NCBI GenBank assembly: GCA_002778195.1
Contig: PCDI01000004.1
Location: forward strand, 1,600,783-1,664,782
Direction: 5' to 3'
Length of the DNA stretch: 64,000 nucleotides
Origin: Raffaelea ambrosiae
Taxonomy: Eukaryota > Ascomycota > Sordariomycetes > Ophiostomatales > Ophiostomataceae
A program made the translations under genes and the position numbers. A model generated the notes under the pieces. That model worked only from the letters and a program-made list of their open reading frames with translations. It searched no databases and had not been told where the DNA came from. This document shows positions 12,639-23,998 of this stretch, one piece after another. Positions within the stretch are counted from its first letter, which is position 1; each line of letters starts with the position of its first letter.

Positions 12639-14660
12639 ATGACCGACTTCCACACGCTCCTGCCCAACTTCCCGCATGCCAACGACGGCCGCTACGCCGG
12701 CCTCCTCGCCGGGCTCGAGACGCACCGGATCGGCCTCAGCGAACTGCTGACGCTGGACGCTGCCGAGATTGGGAAGCGGACGCGGCTGCCGCTTTTGGAG
12801 CTGCAGCGGTTCAGCGAGGAGGTGAGGCGGGCCCTGGCCGGGGGAGGGGAGGGTGGGCAGGGGATCCGGGGGATTCGAAGACGAGACGAGGACGAGCGAA
12901 GCGGCAGAAAATCGGACGAGAAGCACGAGCGGAGCGAGGACAGACAAGCGAGCGAGGCAAGAAAAGAGCCTGGGGGGAAGGACAACGAGCGGAGCGAGGA
13001 CAGACAAGCAAGCGAGGAAAGAAAAGAGCTTGGGGGAAAGGACAACGAGCGAAGCGAGGACAGACAAGCAAGCGAGGAAAGAAAAGAGCTCGGGGGAGAG
13101 GACAACGAGCGAAGCGAGGACCAAACAAAAAGCGAGGTCCGGTACATCAGCACGCTGGACGACGACCTGGACGGGGCGCTGGGCGGCGGGTTCCCGTGCG
13201 GGTACGTGTCCGAGGTGGTGGGCGAGAGCGGGGCGGGCAAGACGCAGCTGCTGCTGAGCCTGCTGCTGGCGGTGCAGCTGCCGCCGCCGCGGGGGCTCGG
13301 CCGACACGCGCTCTACATTGCCACAGAGGCGCCGCTGCCGACGGGCCGGCTCACGCAGATGATGCGGTGCGCCCCGGCGCCGGACCCGGACCGGGACCTG
13401 GCCCAACACTGCTCGCTGCGGGCGATTGCGACGATCAACACGCCGGACCTGGAGGCGCAGGACCACATCCTGACGCACCAGCTGCCGGTGCAGCTGGCGA
13501 AAGCGCGCGGGCGGTTCGGGCTGGTGGTGCTGGACTCGGTGGCGGCGAACTTTCGGCCGTTCTTCGGAGGAAGCGCGGGAGGAGGAAGCGCGGGAGGCGG
13601 CCACACAAACAGCCTGGGGGCCCGAAGCCTGGAGCTCACGCGTCTGGGGATGCTGCTGCGGTCGCTGGCGCAGACGCACAACCTGGCGGTGGTGGTGGCG
13701 AACCAGGTGGGCGACCGGTTCGAAGAGGAAGGGAGCAGCAGCCACGACCACTACAGAACGGGAGGGCCGACGCGCGGACCGGGCACGCCTCGGTGGAGCG
13801 GCAACAACAACAACAACAACAACAACTACAACAGCAACGGGTCGGCCTACACGGGCAACACGGGCAACACGGCCAAGCGGGCCCGGCCCAGCGGGCCCGC
13901 AATTTTGCCGCCGACACAGGAGAGCCCGTTGGCCGCACGGAGTCGACAGCAGCAGCAGCAGCAGCAGCAGCCAGTGCCGCTGCCAGCAGGCGGATGGTTG
14001 TCGTCGCAAGAGACGAGAGGTGCGGCCTTGTCGTCCTCCCAGCTGGACAGCACGCAGCCGCCAAGACAACAACAACAACCGCCACCACCAGCACCGCCAC
14101 CACCACCACTCCTTCCTCCATCCTCGCTCGACCTCCCTACGCAGTACATCCCCTCCTCGCTCCCGCCGCAGTCGCAGTTCCCGCCCGCGCCGCCGCCGCC
14201 ACCGGTCCTCCAGCTGGACCACCAGCAGCGGTGGTTCACCGGCTGGGGCGACGACCCGGGGGGGGGTGTGTACGGGAATGGCTCCTCGCACCGGGCCGGC
14301 CCCCTGGGCATGCGCAACAAGACCCCCTCCCTCGGACTGGTGTGGGCCACGCAGCTGGCCATGCGCGTGGCCCTGATCAAAGCGCCACGGATCGGCCGGG
14401 CACCCGGCGAAGGCGCCTTGGGCGACGACGACGACGACGACAACGACGACGACGACCCGACGGGCGCGCCGCGTCTGCGGCACTCGTGGCGGCGGTGGAT
14501 GAAGGTGGTGTTTGCGCCGCACGCCCCGGCCACGGGCGACACGCCACGGCCGTCGACACGGCCACTGGCCATGCGGATGCAAGGCGCGGTCGAGTTTGAG
14601 ATTACCATGGGGGGGCTCCAAAGTGTGAGGACGAAAGCATCCCTGGCGAAGACGAAGTGA
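12639..14660 (+). CDS. RAD57: DNA repair protein Rad57 (RecA/Rad51 paralogue)
   Basis: Rad57 pairs with Rad55 to help Rad51 filaments form during homologous recombination. The single exon encodes 673 residues, longer than the 450-550 usual for fungal homologues. The N-terminal helical domain (residues about 1-70) is followed by a repeat-rich acidic linker (about 95-165). The RecA core then begins with STLDDDLDGALGGG and the Walker A motif GESGAGKT at about residue 195. A Walker B-like strand follows in LVVLDSVAANF (about 293-303), then VVVANQVGDRF. Close to the end are the family blocks FTGWGDDPG, LGLVWATQLAMRVAL and VEFEITMGG. The extra length comes from a low-complexity segment (about 386-530) of Asn, Gln and Pro runs inserted before FTGWGD, plus an Asp run near 600. 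The ATG at 12639 is used because the helical domain starts directly after it. Confidence 0.9.
   Translation: MTDFHTLLPNFPHANDGRYAGLLAGLETHRIGLSELLTLDAAEIGKRTRLPLLELQRFSEEVRRALAGGGEGGQGIRGIRRRDEDERSGRKSDEKHERSEDRQASEARKEPGGKDNERSEDRQASEERKELGGKDNERSEDRQASEERKELGGEDNERSEDQTKSEVRYISTLDDDLDGALGGGFPCGYVSEVVGESGAGKTQLLLSLLLAVQLPPPRGLGRHALYIATEAPLPTGRLTQMMRCAPAPDPDRDLAQHCSLRAIATINTPDLEAQDHILTHQLPVQLAKARGRFGLVVLDSVAANFRPFFGGSAGGGSAGGGHTNSLGARSLELTRLGMLLRSLAQTHNLAVVVANQVGDRFEEEGSSSHDHYRTGGPTRGPGTPRWSGNNNNNNNNYNSNGSAYTGNTGNTAKRARPSGPAILPPTQESPLAARSRQQQQQQQQPVPLPAGGWLSSQETRGAALSSSQLDSTQPPRQQQQPPPPAPPPPPLLPPSSLDLPTQYIPSSLPPQSQFPPAPPPPPVLQLDHQQRWFTGWGDDPGGGVYGNGSSHRAGPLGMRNKTPSLGLVWATQLAMRVALIKAPRIGRAPGEGALGDDDDDDNDDDDPTGAPRLRHSWRRWMKVVFAPHAPATGDTPRPSTRPLAMRMQGAVEFEITMGGLQSVRTKASLAKTK
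12921..13140 (+). repeat. 60-bp minisatellite inside RAD57
   Basis: A 60-bp unit containing GAGCGAGGACAGACAAGC recurs exactly in step at about 12932, 12992, 13052 and, degenerate, 13112. It encodes a 20-residue acidic/basic unit starting NERSEDRQAS. Being a multiple of three it keeps the frame, so copy number can change without breaking the protein. Confidence 0.9.
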
Positions 14661-14851
14661 GAGAAAGTGTCTAAGGAAAGTGTCCAAGGACAAAAAGAGA
14701 AAGGATACGAGACAAGGGTCAAAGAGACCAACGACCAAGGTCGGGCTGATTTTGTATGTTTGTACGAATTTCTTTGTCTACGCCCGTTTATGCAATATAC
14801 CATTTGATGCCAATACAAGAAAAGGACAAGAAAGAAAAGAAAGAAAAAAGG

Positions 14852-14974
14852 CTGTACAGTTCCGTAATCCAGTGACTCGTGTAAAAGTCTACAGCTCCGT
14901 AACACCAGTGACTCGCGTAAACGTCTGTACAGTTCGTAACCAGTGTCTCGCGTAAACGTCTGTACAGTTCCGCC
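14852..14974. repeat. About 36-bp tandem repeat between convergent RAD57 and RPC2
   Basis: Three full copies (14852-14888, 14889-14924, 14925-14959) and one partial copy share a core of CTGTACAGTTCCGTAA plus CCAGTGACTCGCGTAAACGT with small changes. The array sits between the two 3' ends, 20 bases from the RPC2 stop. The first 13 bases of the core recur at 58991-59003, beside the 3' end of the MFS gene. Confidence 0.8.
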
Positions 14975-14994
14975 ATGACGCGTACCTCGCAAGA

Positions 14995-17900
14995 CTATTT
15001 CCCAAAGTCCCGCCCGTTCGGCTTCTGCCCTTCGTGCGGAAACTCGTCCTCCAGCTGCAGACGCACGCCGACGTTCATGCTGATCAGCTCCTGGACCAGC
15101 AGCTTGGCGGCGTAGGGCATGGTCATCTGGGTGACGTCGCGGGTGCTGCGGCAGGTCTGGCAGAAGCCCTTGTAGCCGAACAGGCCGCAGCGCTGGCAGA
15201 TGTCGAGCGAGGTGGCGTCGGAGCTGGTCATGAGGCGCTCGAGCAGCAGCTGGGAGGCGCCGTAGGCGATGAGGCAGTCGCGCTCCATCTCGCCCAGGCG
15301 CAGGCCGCCGTCGCGCGAGCGGCCCTCGGTGGGCTGGCGCGTGAGGATGGCGCGCGGCCCCTTGGCGCGCGAGTGCATCTTGTCCTGGACCATGTGCTTG
15401 AGGCGCTGGTAGTAGATGGGCCCGTTGAAGACGTGGGCCTCGAGCGGCTCGCCGGTGACGCCCGAGGTGAAGCAGTCCTTGCCCTCCCACGAGAAGCCGT
15501 GGCGCACCAGCTCGGCGCCCATGGCCTCGACCGGGTGCGAGCGGAAGGCGTCGCCGTAGCCGTGCTGGCGGCGGCCGGCCACGACGGCGGCCTTGCCGGT
15601 CAGGCACTCGAACAGCTTGCCGACGGTCATGCGCGAGGGGAAGCCGTGCGGGTTCATGATGATGTCGGGCACCAGGCCGGTGTCGGAGAAGGGCATGTCC
15701 TCCTGGTCGACAATGATGCCGACGACGCCCTTTTGGCCGTGGCGCGACGAGAACTTGTCGCCGATCTCGGGCCGGCGGGTCTGGCGCGTCTGCACCTTGA
15801 AGATGTGCGTGTCCTTGTCCGTCTGCGACACCATGACCTTGTCAATGTAGCACGGGTCGTGGATGCGGTAGGTCAGCGACGCGTCGCGGAACTCGTTGGA
15901 CCCGCGGTCCGAGCCGATGCCGGTCGTCGACGCGTCCACGGGGCTCTCCTTCTTGACCATGACGTCGCCGTGCTGCACGCGCTCGCCGACGCGCGCCAGC
16001 CCGTCGCCGTCGATGGCGCGGTGCTTGGCCAGCACGTCGCGCGCCTGCTCGTCGTACTCGGGCCCGCCCAGGCGCTCGGTGCGGCCGTTGGGGTAGCGCT
16101 GCAGCTCGGCGACGTACTTGCGGAAGACCTGGCAGCGGCCGTAGCCGCGGTCGATGGAGGCCTTGTTGAGCACGAGCGCGTCCTCAATGTCGTAGCCCGA
16201 GTAGGACATGACGACGACGGTGGCGTTCTGGCCGGCCGGCAGCTTGTCGTAGTGCACCAGCTCAATGGTCTTGGTGATGACCATGGGCCGCTGCGGGTAG
16301 ACCAGCGTGTACAGCAGCGTGTCGATGCGGTGGAACTGGTTGTACGCGATGGCGCCGATGGCCTGCTTGCCCATGGCGCACTGGTAGGTGTTGCGCGGCG
16401 ACTGGTTGTGGTGCGGGAACGGGATCAGCCCGGCCACGGCGCCCAGGATCGTAAACGGCTCGATCTCGAGGTGCGTCGTGGCCGCGCCGCAGTCGTGCTC
16501 GTACAGCGCCACCAGCGCGTCCTGCTCCTCGTTGACGTCGAGGTACTCGATGACGCCGCGCCGCAAGAAGTCGTCAAAGGAGACGCGGCCGCGCTGCAGC
16601 AGGCGCAGGTGGGCGGGCTGCAGGCGCGGCGCGCCGTGCTGGACGATGATGTAGGGGCGGCAGATGCGGCCCTCGTCGGTGGCGATGTGCACGGCGGCGA
16701 AGTGCGTGTTGATGTTGATGCTGACAAACGGCGAGATCCAGCCGCGCCGGCGCATCGTGCGGAAGCGCGCGGCAAAGCGCCGCGGCTGCGGCGTCAGCGC
16801 AAAGGGGGTGCCGTTGACGTGCACGACGTAGGCGCCCGGGCGGTGGATCTCGGCGCCGCTGAAGTTGCGCAGCGGCTCGACGCTGTCGTCCAGCGAGAAG
16901 ACCCACGCGCGCACCGGCGCCTCGTCCACGTGCGTCGTGATGTGCGTCATCAGCGCCAGGTTCTTGACCAGCCCGCAGGCCTCGCCCTCGGGCGTGTCCG
17001 ACGGGCACAGCATCCCCCACTGCGACGGCTGCAGCGCGCGCGGGCCGCTGACCTTGCGCGTCTTCTCAAACTGGCTGTTGATGCGCGTCATCATGCCCAG
17101 CGCGCTGATGTAGCTCAGCCGGCTCAGCACGTGCGTCACGCCGCCGCGGTTCATCCCGAAGCGCTTGACGCTCCAGTTGCCCGTCTGGATCGCCCGGTTC
17201 ATGCCCGCCGAGATGTGCCCGCCCGTCGCGCTGATCGACGTCAGCGGGTCGAACGCCACGCCCTGGTGCGGCTTCTTGAAGAACTTGTCAATGTTGAACC
17301 GCAGGTCGCCCAGGAACTTCTTGAACAGGTCCTCGAACAGCAGCGACAGCAGCTGGCCCGCCAGCTCCAGCCGCTTGTTGCCCACAAAGTCGCGGTCGTC
17401 CACCAGCTTCGGGTCGTGCGCCGCCATCAGCACCCGCCGCGCCATCATCGCCACGTACACCGCCTTGGGGAAGAAGTCCAGCCCCTCGATCGGCACGTGC
17501 GCAATGATGATGTTGGCCAGCGCGTCCAGCCCCTCTTCCACGTTGTTGCGCCGCATCGGCGGCCCCATCCGCGGCGCGCCCCCGCCGCCACCCCCGCCGG
17601 GGCCGCCGCCACCGCCAGGACCACCACCCCCCGAGCCACCACCACCACCGCCGCCGCCGCCGCCGCCGCCACCGCCCCCGGCCATCCGCGCGCCCATCTT
17701 GACGCGCGCGCCGACGTACTCCAGCGCCTGGTGCTGCGTGAACACGCCCGCCTTGGCCGCGTCGTCAAAGTTGACGGCAAAGTCGTCCTGGTACCGCCCG
17801 TCCGCGCCCGCCACCAGCTGCATGATCTCGTAGTCCGACAGCCCGCCAAACGCCTTGAGCACGATCACGATCGGGATGTTCTCCACCAGCACGTTGTGCT

Positions 17901-18483
17901 GCAGCGTGATGCGCTCCTTCTTGAGCGTCACGTACGTCTTGCTCTTGCGCTCGTGCGTCGAGCTCGTCACCGACGCCGAGATCACCCCGTTCTTCTCGTC
18001 CGCCTCCACGATCACCCGGTTCTTGCTCAGCTGCTCCTGGATCAGAATCACCTTCTCCGTGCCGTTGATGATAAAGTACCCCCCCGGGTCCAGCGGGCAC
18101 TCGTTCATCACCTCCATCTGCGCGTTCGTCGCCCCGCTCAGGCTGCACTTGGCGCTCTTGAGCATCACCGGCATCCGCCCCAGCACAATGTCGCGCCGCC
18201 GGATCCGCTGCTTGTCGCGCGTAAACGCAATGTCCACAACAATCGGCGCCGCGTACGTCATGTCGCGCAGCCGGCACTCCATCGGCGTCACCTCGTTCTT
18301 CGCCTGCCGGTCGCTGTAGTCCGCCCGCGTCGGCCGCCCCACCCGGATGTCCGTGAACTCCAGGTAGAACCCGCTCTGCACATCGCTGCGGATCGTCCGG
18401 TTGGCCTTGACAATCTCCTTGATCTCCTGCTCCACAAAGAAGTTGTACGAGTCAATGTGTCTGGAAACAAGCCCCGTTAGTAG

Positions 18484-18518
<35 letters not shown>

Positions 18519-18744
18519 CCTCTCCTTCTCAACAGAGACGAGCACATACTGTTTGACCAGACCTGCCGCATCGTTAGCCTCCTACTCGGGCACACGTCTC
18601 CCACACACAAAACTCACCCTTGACCTTCAGGAACGCCGGCAGCAGCTGGTACTTGTCCTCCTTGGTCGAAATCGGGTCCGTCAGCCGTTTGCCATTGTAA
18701 AAGGGCTCCAAGAGCGCCTCGAAGCCGTCGTCGATGACTGTCAT
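14995..18744 (-). CDS. RNA polymerase III second-largest subunit RPC2
   Basis: This is the beta-like catalytic subunit of RNA polymerase III, which makes tRNA and 5S rRNA in the nucleus. Exons on the minus strand are 18744-18618, 18562-18550 and 18460-14995 (1201 residues; yeast Ret1 is about 1150). Splicing through the 13-nt middle exon restores GLVKQHIDSYNFF, the conserved start of the protrusion domain. Both introns (55 and 89 nt) have CTAAC branch points and AG acceptors. Key blocks are GTEKVILIQEQLSKNR, GMNRGGVTHVLSRLSY, SDTPEGEACGLVKNL, the active-site region GDKFSSRHGQKG (about residue 945) and the C-terminal zinc finger CQRCG...CQTC (about 1133-1146). A 40-residue run of almost pure Gly, with a few Pro and Ser, interrupts the lobe region at about 304-343. 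Codon use is extremely GC-biased at third positions, which also leaves the antisense strand open. Confidence 0.95.
17573..17690 (-). repeat. Poly-glycine coding repeat in RPC2
   Basis: On the plus strand this is a run of CCG/CCA/CCC triplets; on the coding strand it gives about 39 Gly-rich residues between GARM and APRMGPP. The flanking residues belong to the conserved polymerase fold, so the tract is an insertion in a surface loop. Confidence 0.85.
18483..18515. repeat. (GA)n microsatellite in RPC2 intron 2
   Basis: A GA dinucleotide run lies inside the second intron of RPC2 and accounts for a third of its length. Confidence 0.85.
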
Positions 18745-19781
18745 GGTGTATCAGAGAAGGACGCCGGTCCCATGGTCAGGCAGAAAACTAAAAAGCAAAA
18801 AGGCAAAACAAAAAAAGCTTAGAAATCTAGATATTTCAAAAATACATGCGTTTTGCCTGCAAAGCAATGGTGGGTGACGAGATTTTGCTTTTTTTTAAAG
18901 TGGGGACTCTGTCGTCAAGCTCCCAGCTCCGCAGGAGTCAGTGCCGCAGTGGAGCCCCCCCACCAAGGCTAGCTTATCAGCTTATCGAAGCTGTATCACG
19001 TGGTAACAACCTTGCGCCAATCTTCTGAATAGTTACATAGTACACCAAGTTTGACGACATCCACTCTCTCATGCACAACGCATCAGCAACATGACGGCTC
19101 GCCTTTGGAAATCCAGCATTATTTTTCATGAAAATGCTAGATACGAGCACGCGTCTGACCTCTGAAACAACAGGCACAACCGACCCACCTAGGAAGCCCG
19201 GCTGCGCGCCTTAGATAGGTCTGTCCAAAGGAGGCCCATTTATCTCTAGGCAGCCCCGATATCTGGCATGCCCGGCATCTGGAATTTCCAGCATTCCATA
19301 CCGGACCGTATATAGTAGAAGACCCCGGATTTCAATCCCATTTATGCACGGTCCCTGCATTCAAAACACTGCGTGTCGCGCCTTCTTTTTACAAAGACTG
19401 TCCAGCCTCGCAGGAGATATGTCCGTCCAAGATCGCAAGCGTCGCACTCCCGATCCCACGCCTTTTTCAAGTCTGCCCTGGCAAATCTGCTCACTCTGTG
19501 TGCAGCTCTGGTAAAAACAAGCCGGGCATTCCCATTCTGGCGCGCCTTGGGCAAGTCTACATAGCTGGGCCTGAATCTTCCCAGAGAGGGACATGCAAGT
19601 CTTTTCTCCCGAGGCCACATCCAACGTACCGCAGACCGTCAGGTGTTCTATTTCAGACCGCCGGGTCTCGCGCCTTGGATGCGTCTGCCAAGTGAAGTCC
19701 AATTCTGCCTCAGTTCATACGTGGACAACGCCTGCTCTTGATGCTATAGGCGACTGTAGAGACCCTTGAATGCCTTGACAA
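18745..19781. other. Intergenic region upstream of RPC2
   Basis: No gene is recognised. The stretch is AT-richer than its neighbours and includes one TACATAGTA motif (19034-19042). Short open frames at 19342-19702 show no family pattern. Confidence 0.5.
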
Positions 19782-21486
19782 ATGGTGGCCTGGAGATCAC
19801 TGGGCTGTGGAAAAGAAAAGTACAAATATCGGGACTTCCCGACATTCTTCCATCATGGCAACCATGGAATAAAGCAAAAACAACACTCGTCCAAAAGACG
19901 ACTCTCGAGTAGCAGCGAGGACAACGACAGACACTTTCACAACGCTCACAACTCCACCAACTCTCACAGCAGTGGCACGGCCCGGCTGAAACGGACGCGC
20001 TTGACGAGAAGGAACCTCGCCCTGCTCGACGAGATGGCGGGCAAGAAACGCAGCAGCAGCAAGGGCAGCGAAATGGGTGGTAGCAAGAGTGGCAGCAAGA
20101 GTGCATCGGTGTCTGGCCAAACGGACAAGAGCAGCAAGACGATATCTACGACGACGACAGGTTTCGCTGACCAGGCCTACAGGAACGGAATCCTGCCTTC
20201 TGGTCTCTCCTAGCCGCCTTCGAACCTGACACAGATTCAGGACCGCTTGAACCTGGAGCGCGAATCGGCGTCGCTAACCGAGTCTGCGTATAAAAACTTT
20301 GTTGACGATGTCGAAGGTGCCCCTAACGAAATGACTATGGTTGCGAACACACTGCCTCTGCTGAAGAAATACGCAAACAAGGGCAAGGGCAAGGAACAGG
20401 ACGAGGGTGGTGGAAACAGCAGCCGTGATACCAGGCTCGGCTACCAAGCTGTCTACAACCAAGCCTTCACGGCGTTCCCTACGAATGGCGGGCTCAACCA
20501 TGGGCTGTCACACCCGCAACCCGACTACGTTCAGGGTCCGGAAAAGTGGACCTACGATCCCTTTCCCGTGGATGACAAGCTCCCGAGCGCGGTCCTCTAC
20601 AAGGACGACCCCTATGCGGTCACGCTGCCTTAAATGGCTGGCGAGTGGACGAGCGGTGGCAGGGATCTGAACAAGGCCAGGCTACAGAGCAGCCACGATG
20701 GTGCCGCGCTCGTCTATGCCCGCAACGAGGCTCTGCAGTATCGGGCGAAGAACCAGGCAGAGCCGGCCGGCCTCGCGAAGCAAGACCCACCTGCCCAGGC
20801 CGAGGTCATCACGTTCACCACGGACGGCAGCACCGTCCACCTCTTTGCACACTACGCGGATCCAGCTCACGGGCCCGCGACCGCCGACGACCAGCGGGGA
20901 AAAAAAGAAAAAAAAAGCACCACCAGTATCCGGTCAAGTCGACCGTCCTGACGGACCCGTACCAGAGCTTCAAAGACGGCCGCAAGCAGCTCCGCAATGC
21001 CCAGGACCACGCCATGGCCGCCTCCAAGAAGCTGGGCGGCGAGTCACAGCGGCGGTGGCAGCAGCGGTGGCAGCAGCAGAAGCAACCTCCAGACGGTCTC
21101 CGAAGACATGGCGCACATGTCGGTCGCGGACAACAACGAGACGGGGGGGGGAGGCAGATATACCCGGCGCCGCCGGCGGTGGTGACAGCGTGAGTGTCAC
21201 CGGCAGCCACAAGAAACGACCCGCTCCGTTGTCTCCGTCGAGCTCTTCGCACCGCCGTTCCTCCTCCCCTTCCTCCTCGCACCGCACTTCTTCTCGGCAC
21301 GCCTCTCATGGCCATGATGGTCCCAGCCGGAGTCACGGTCCCGGCCACAGTCAGGGGCGCGGTCCTGGCCACAGCCATCACCACAAAGACAAGCAGACCT
21401 ACTGGAAGTGGGATGAGAAAGAGCACGAGTACTTTCACAAGCACAGTGACGGGACCGTCCCGTGGCGCAAGGATGAAGGGCGGTGA
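19782..21486 (+). pseudogene. DUF7924-like fungal protein, broken gene
   Basis: The reading frames together follow the pattern I remember for fungal DUF7924 proteins: KRTRLTRRNLALLDEM, then TTTGFADQAYRNGILP, SEYE-like region ESAYKNFVDDVE, EAPNEMTMV, YNQAFTAFP, LSHPQPDYVQG, DPFPVDDKLPSAVLYKDDP, then LAGEW-like MAGEW, DGAALVYARNEAL, EVITFTTDGSTVHLFAHYA, and QYPVKSTVLTDPYQSFKDGR. Two stops interrupt the same frame: TAG at 20211-20213 and TAA at 20631-20633, the latter exactly where homologues continue TLPxLAGEW. The frame then shifts near the A runs at 20900-20916, again around 21040-21060, and again at the G run 21143-21151. The last piece ends in a Ser/His-rich tail and the motif WKWDEKEHEYFHKH, stopping at 21486. 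The shifts at homopolymers could be sequencing errors; the two clean stops are harder to explain that way. The function of the family is unknown. Confidence 0.7.
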
Positions 21487-23967
21487 CAATCGAAGAGCGG
21501 CTCTGTCATTTTTATTTGTATTTGTATTTCTATTTTTGGCGTTCTCCTTGCTGTTTCCCGTTTCTCATGATGTCTCCCTCGATGTTTCCCTTCATGTGTT
21601 CATTCGTGTCTCTCCTTCCATGTCACCTTCATGGTTGCATCTCACGCATCTCCATATAATACCATCCATGTTATGTTTGCTTTTATGATCTCCCATCGTT
21701 CCCTCCGTCCCCTCTTCTATGTTTTGTTGATTTTCTCGTTCTCTGGTTTTTCCTTCTTTGTCTTTTTCTTCTCTGGTTTTTCCTTCTTTCGTCTTCGTCT
21801 TTCCCATTTCGTCTTTATTTTTCCTTTTTACTTTCTTTGTTATACACTCGTTTACATCACCTTTTTAGATAGCTAAATACAACTCCCCTTATACCCCTTT
21901 CTAGCCCAAACATATATGATAACTCGAAAGTGAATGGCAAGTTCAAGTGGCACTGACTCGGAGCTGTAGACAACCCCCCCCCCACTCTCTTGGCTGCTAC
22001 TCTGTGACATAGTACTATGTATGTATTCAGCAAACAGCCATCCCTGTTCTTCACCTCATTCGCACAACCCGCACATGCATATGCACACGCACGCACACTT
22101 TCCATTAGTCAACGTGACATGTCTCCCATGCATTTCTTGTGTGCACCATGTTTGCGCTAGCTCCTTGCCGGGGGAAACGGTGCATATCAACAACACCCGG
22201 TTGATGGAGACAGGACAGCCGCTGCCAATTCGTGTCTGGTACTGGTTGTGGGTACAACCAACTCGCCTTGCCCCTCGTTTTCTACGGTGGGAGCAGTATG
22301 ATTCCTCGTGCGCGGCCTCCGCCTCCGGCATGCCCTCCCCCCCCTCCCCCTCCTGCATCGGCGCGCTACACCGCACTCTGCAGTCCTGCAGATGTACATA
22401 GTAGTACAGAGCTGGATGTGCTGGCGGCCAAGACAGCAAGAGCTGCCCGCTGCGAGCATCCGAGTGCATTGCTTGGACACCCGGGCGGTGGCCTTGTTGG
22501 GAAGATGCCCTCATTGAGGGGCCATGCAAGACGAGACCTCCTTGGCAACCCTTTGCTGCAACTCTTCATCTACTTGTCTACGTCTCCACAGATATTGGGC
22601 TAACTGGCCTGCAGTAGCATCGCTTCGGTGAAGTTACGAGTCAGATTGACGTGTTCTCAGATTGGCGTCTGTTTTGTGCGTGTGTGTGTGTTTCTCTTCA
22701 GGAATATACTAGTTGACCATAGCAGGAAAAAAAAAAGTGCTTTCATAGGGTCCCATCCACAACCATGCATAATCTATGGCCCCTCTTCTGCAAGAGAAAG
22801 CAGGAATGAAGATACTATGTATAAAATAGAGGGACCGGCGGCTCACCAAAATTTGAATAGAGGCGGTTGGTCCGGGGGACCCAGGCCTTCCCGTGCGGCA
22901 TCCACTTCCAACAAACATCTGCGTACATAACTAGTATATTGCGCTGGCCAGGGAAAAGCTTAACAACCCACCCGGACTTGCTATGCGTCTGGATTACAAG
23001 AGGAGTGGACACACGCCATCTGCGTACTCTGTAGATAGAGCACAGGGTACGCCCTTTGTAGCCAATTGCCATATAGATTGTTTGCCACTTTGGTTGGTTG
23101 GCCACCACCGCGGTGAATGCTGGCACGGCTCACCGCCTGCAATAGAAGGGCGAGATCTTGTGCCTGTGGCAACTTTTCCTTGTTCATGGTACCCTGGCGG
23201 TAGTTCTCGCCTCCGCTCACACCTCCCTCTTTTCCCGGTTTTCTTTCTGTGCCCTCTTTTTGCCCTCCCTGCTTTGACAAAGGGCCATGCCGAGAGAAAG
23301 AACGTCTCACTTGACCATTTCTTTGCCGGCCCTTTCTTTTTTGTTTTTTTTTTCCCCCTCCAGGGGAGGAACGAGAAAGAGAGAGCAGACCTCCGCGAAC
23401 ATAAAGAAGCGGTGAGAGGAAGAACACAAAGAAGAAACAGACTAATTGGGTCCTGGGGAGGGGTCAGAGGGGGAGACACCATTTTTCCCCCCCCATCTTC
23501 CCTGCTTGTTGACGAAGGGAAAGTGGAGAGGGCGTCTCGAGCAAAAGACTTGACAGAAACGCACACAAGAGCAATACCGTGTAACTACAGTAGTAGTTTA
23601 GTCGTGGACGAAACGAAACGGTGCTCTCTCTCTCTCTCTCTTTTTATTTTTATTATGTCCCCTTGCACTTATTTGGTCCGCCCGTTTATGTGGGCTCGGC
23701 CAGGTTTACGACAAAAAGGTGAAAAGTGAGAGAAAGAGAGGGTCTTCAGGAGGGTCTTTTGGGCCCTCTATTGGGTCCTCTTGACGGTCCTCGTTGGTTT
23801 GGCAACTTCGCCCTCCGGATCTACTATAGTTAGTAGACAAGAGGGATCTTGTATAGTGCGATTCAAACGGTTGCCACCATTGGTTTTTGGCACGGTAACT
23901 AGTACACATACACAGTAGTTACGGGTAGTATCGATTCTATCCCAGGAAGCAACAGACAGGAGCGAAT

Positions 23968-23998
<31 letters not shown>

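Noticed and set aside
13196..14599. 467-codon frame overlapping RAD57 in another phase
   Set aside because: Ala/Gly/Arg-rich shadow of the RecA-core frame.
12561..15607. Long minus-strand frames (725 and 586 codons) across RAD57 and into RPC2
   Set aside because: Low-complexity antisense translations of RAD57 repeats, ending in an out-of-phase reading of RPC2.
15034..18480. 1148-codon open frame on the plus strand, antisense to RPC2
   Set aside because: It mirrors the RPC2 coding frame. Extreme G/C at third codon positions removes antisense stops; the peptide is Ala/Val/His/Arg-rich with no family pattern.
19342..19702. Minus-strand frame with repeated CQ and CP motifs
   Set aside because: Cys spacing is irregular and the sequence is opposite similar-length frames; no zinc-finger pattern.
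22983..23729. 248-codon plus-strand frame in the gene-poor region
   Set aside because: It runs through T-rich and CT-rich simple sequence and has no domain pattern.
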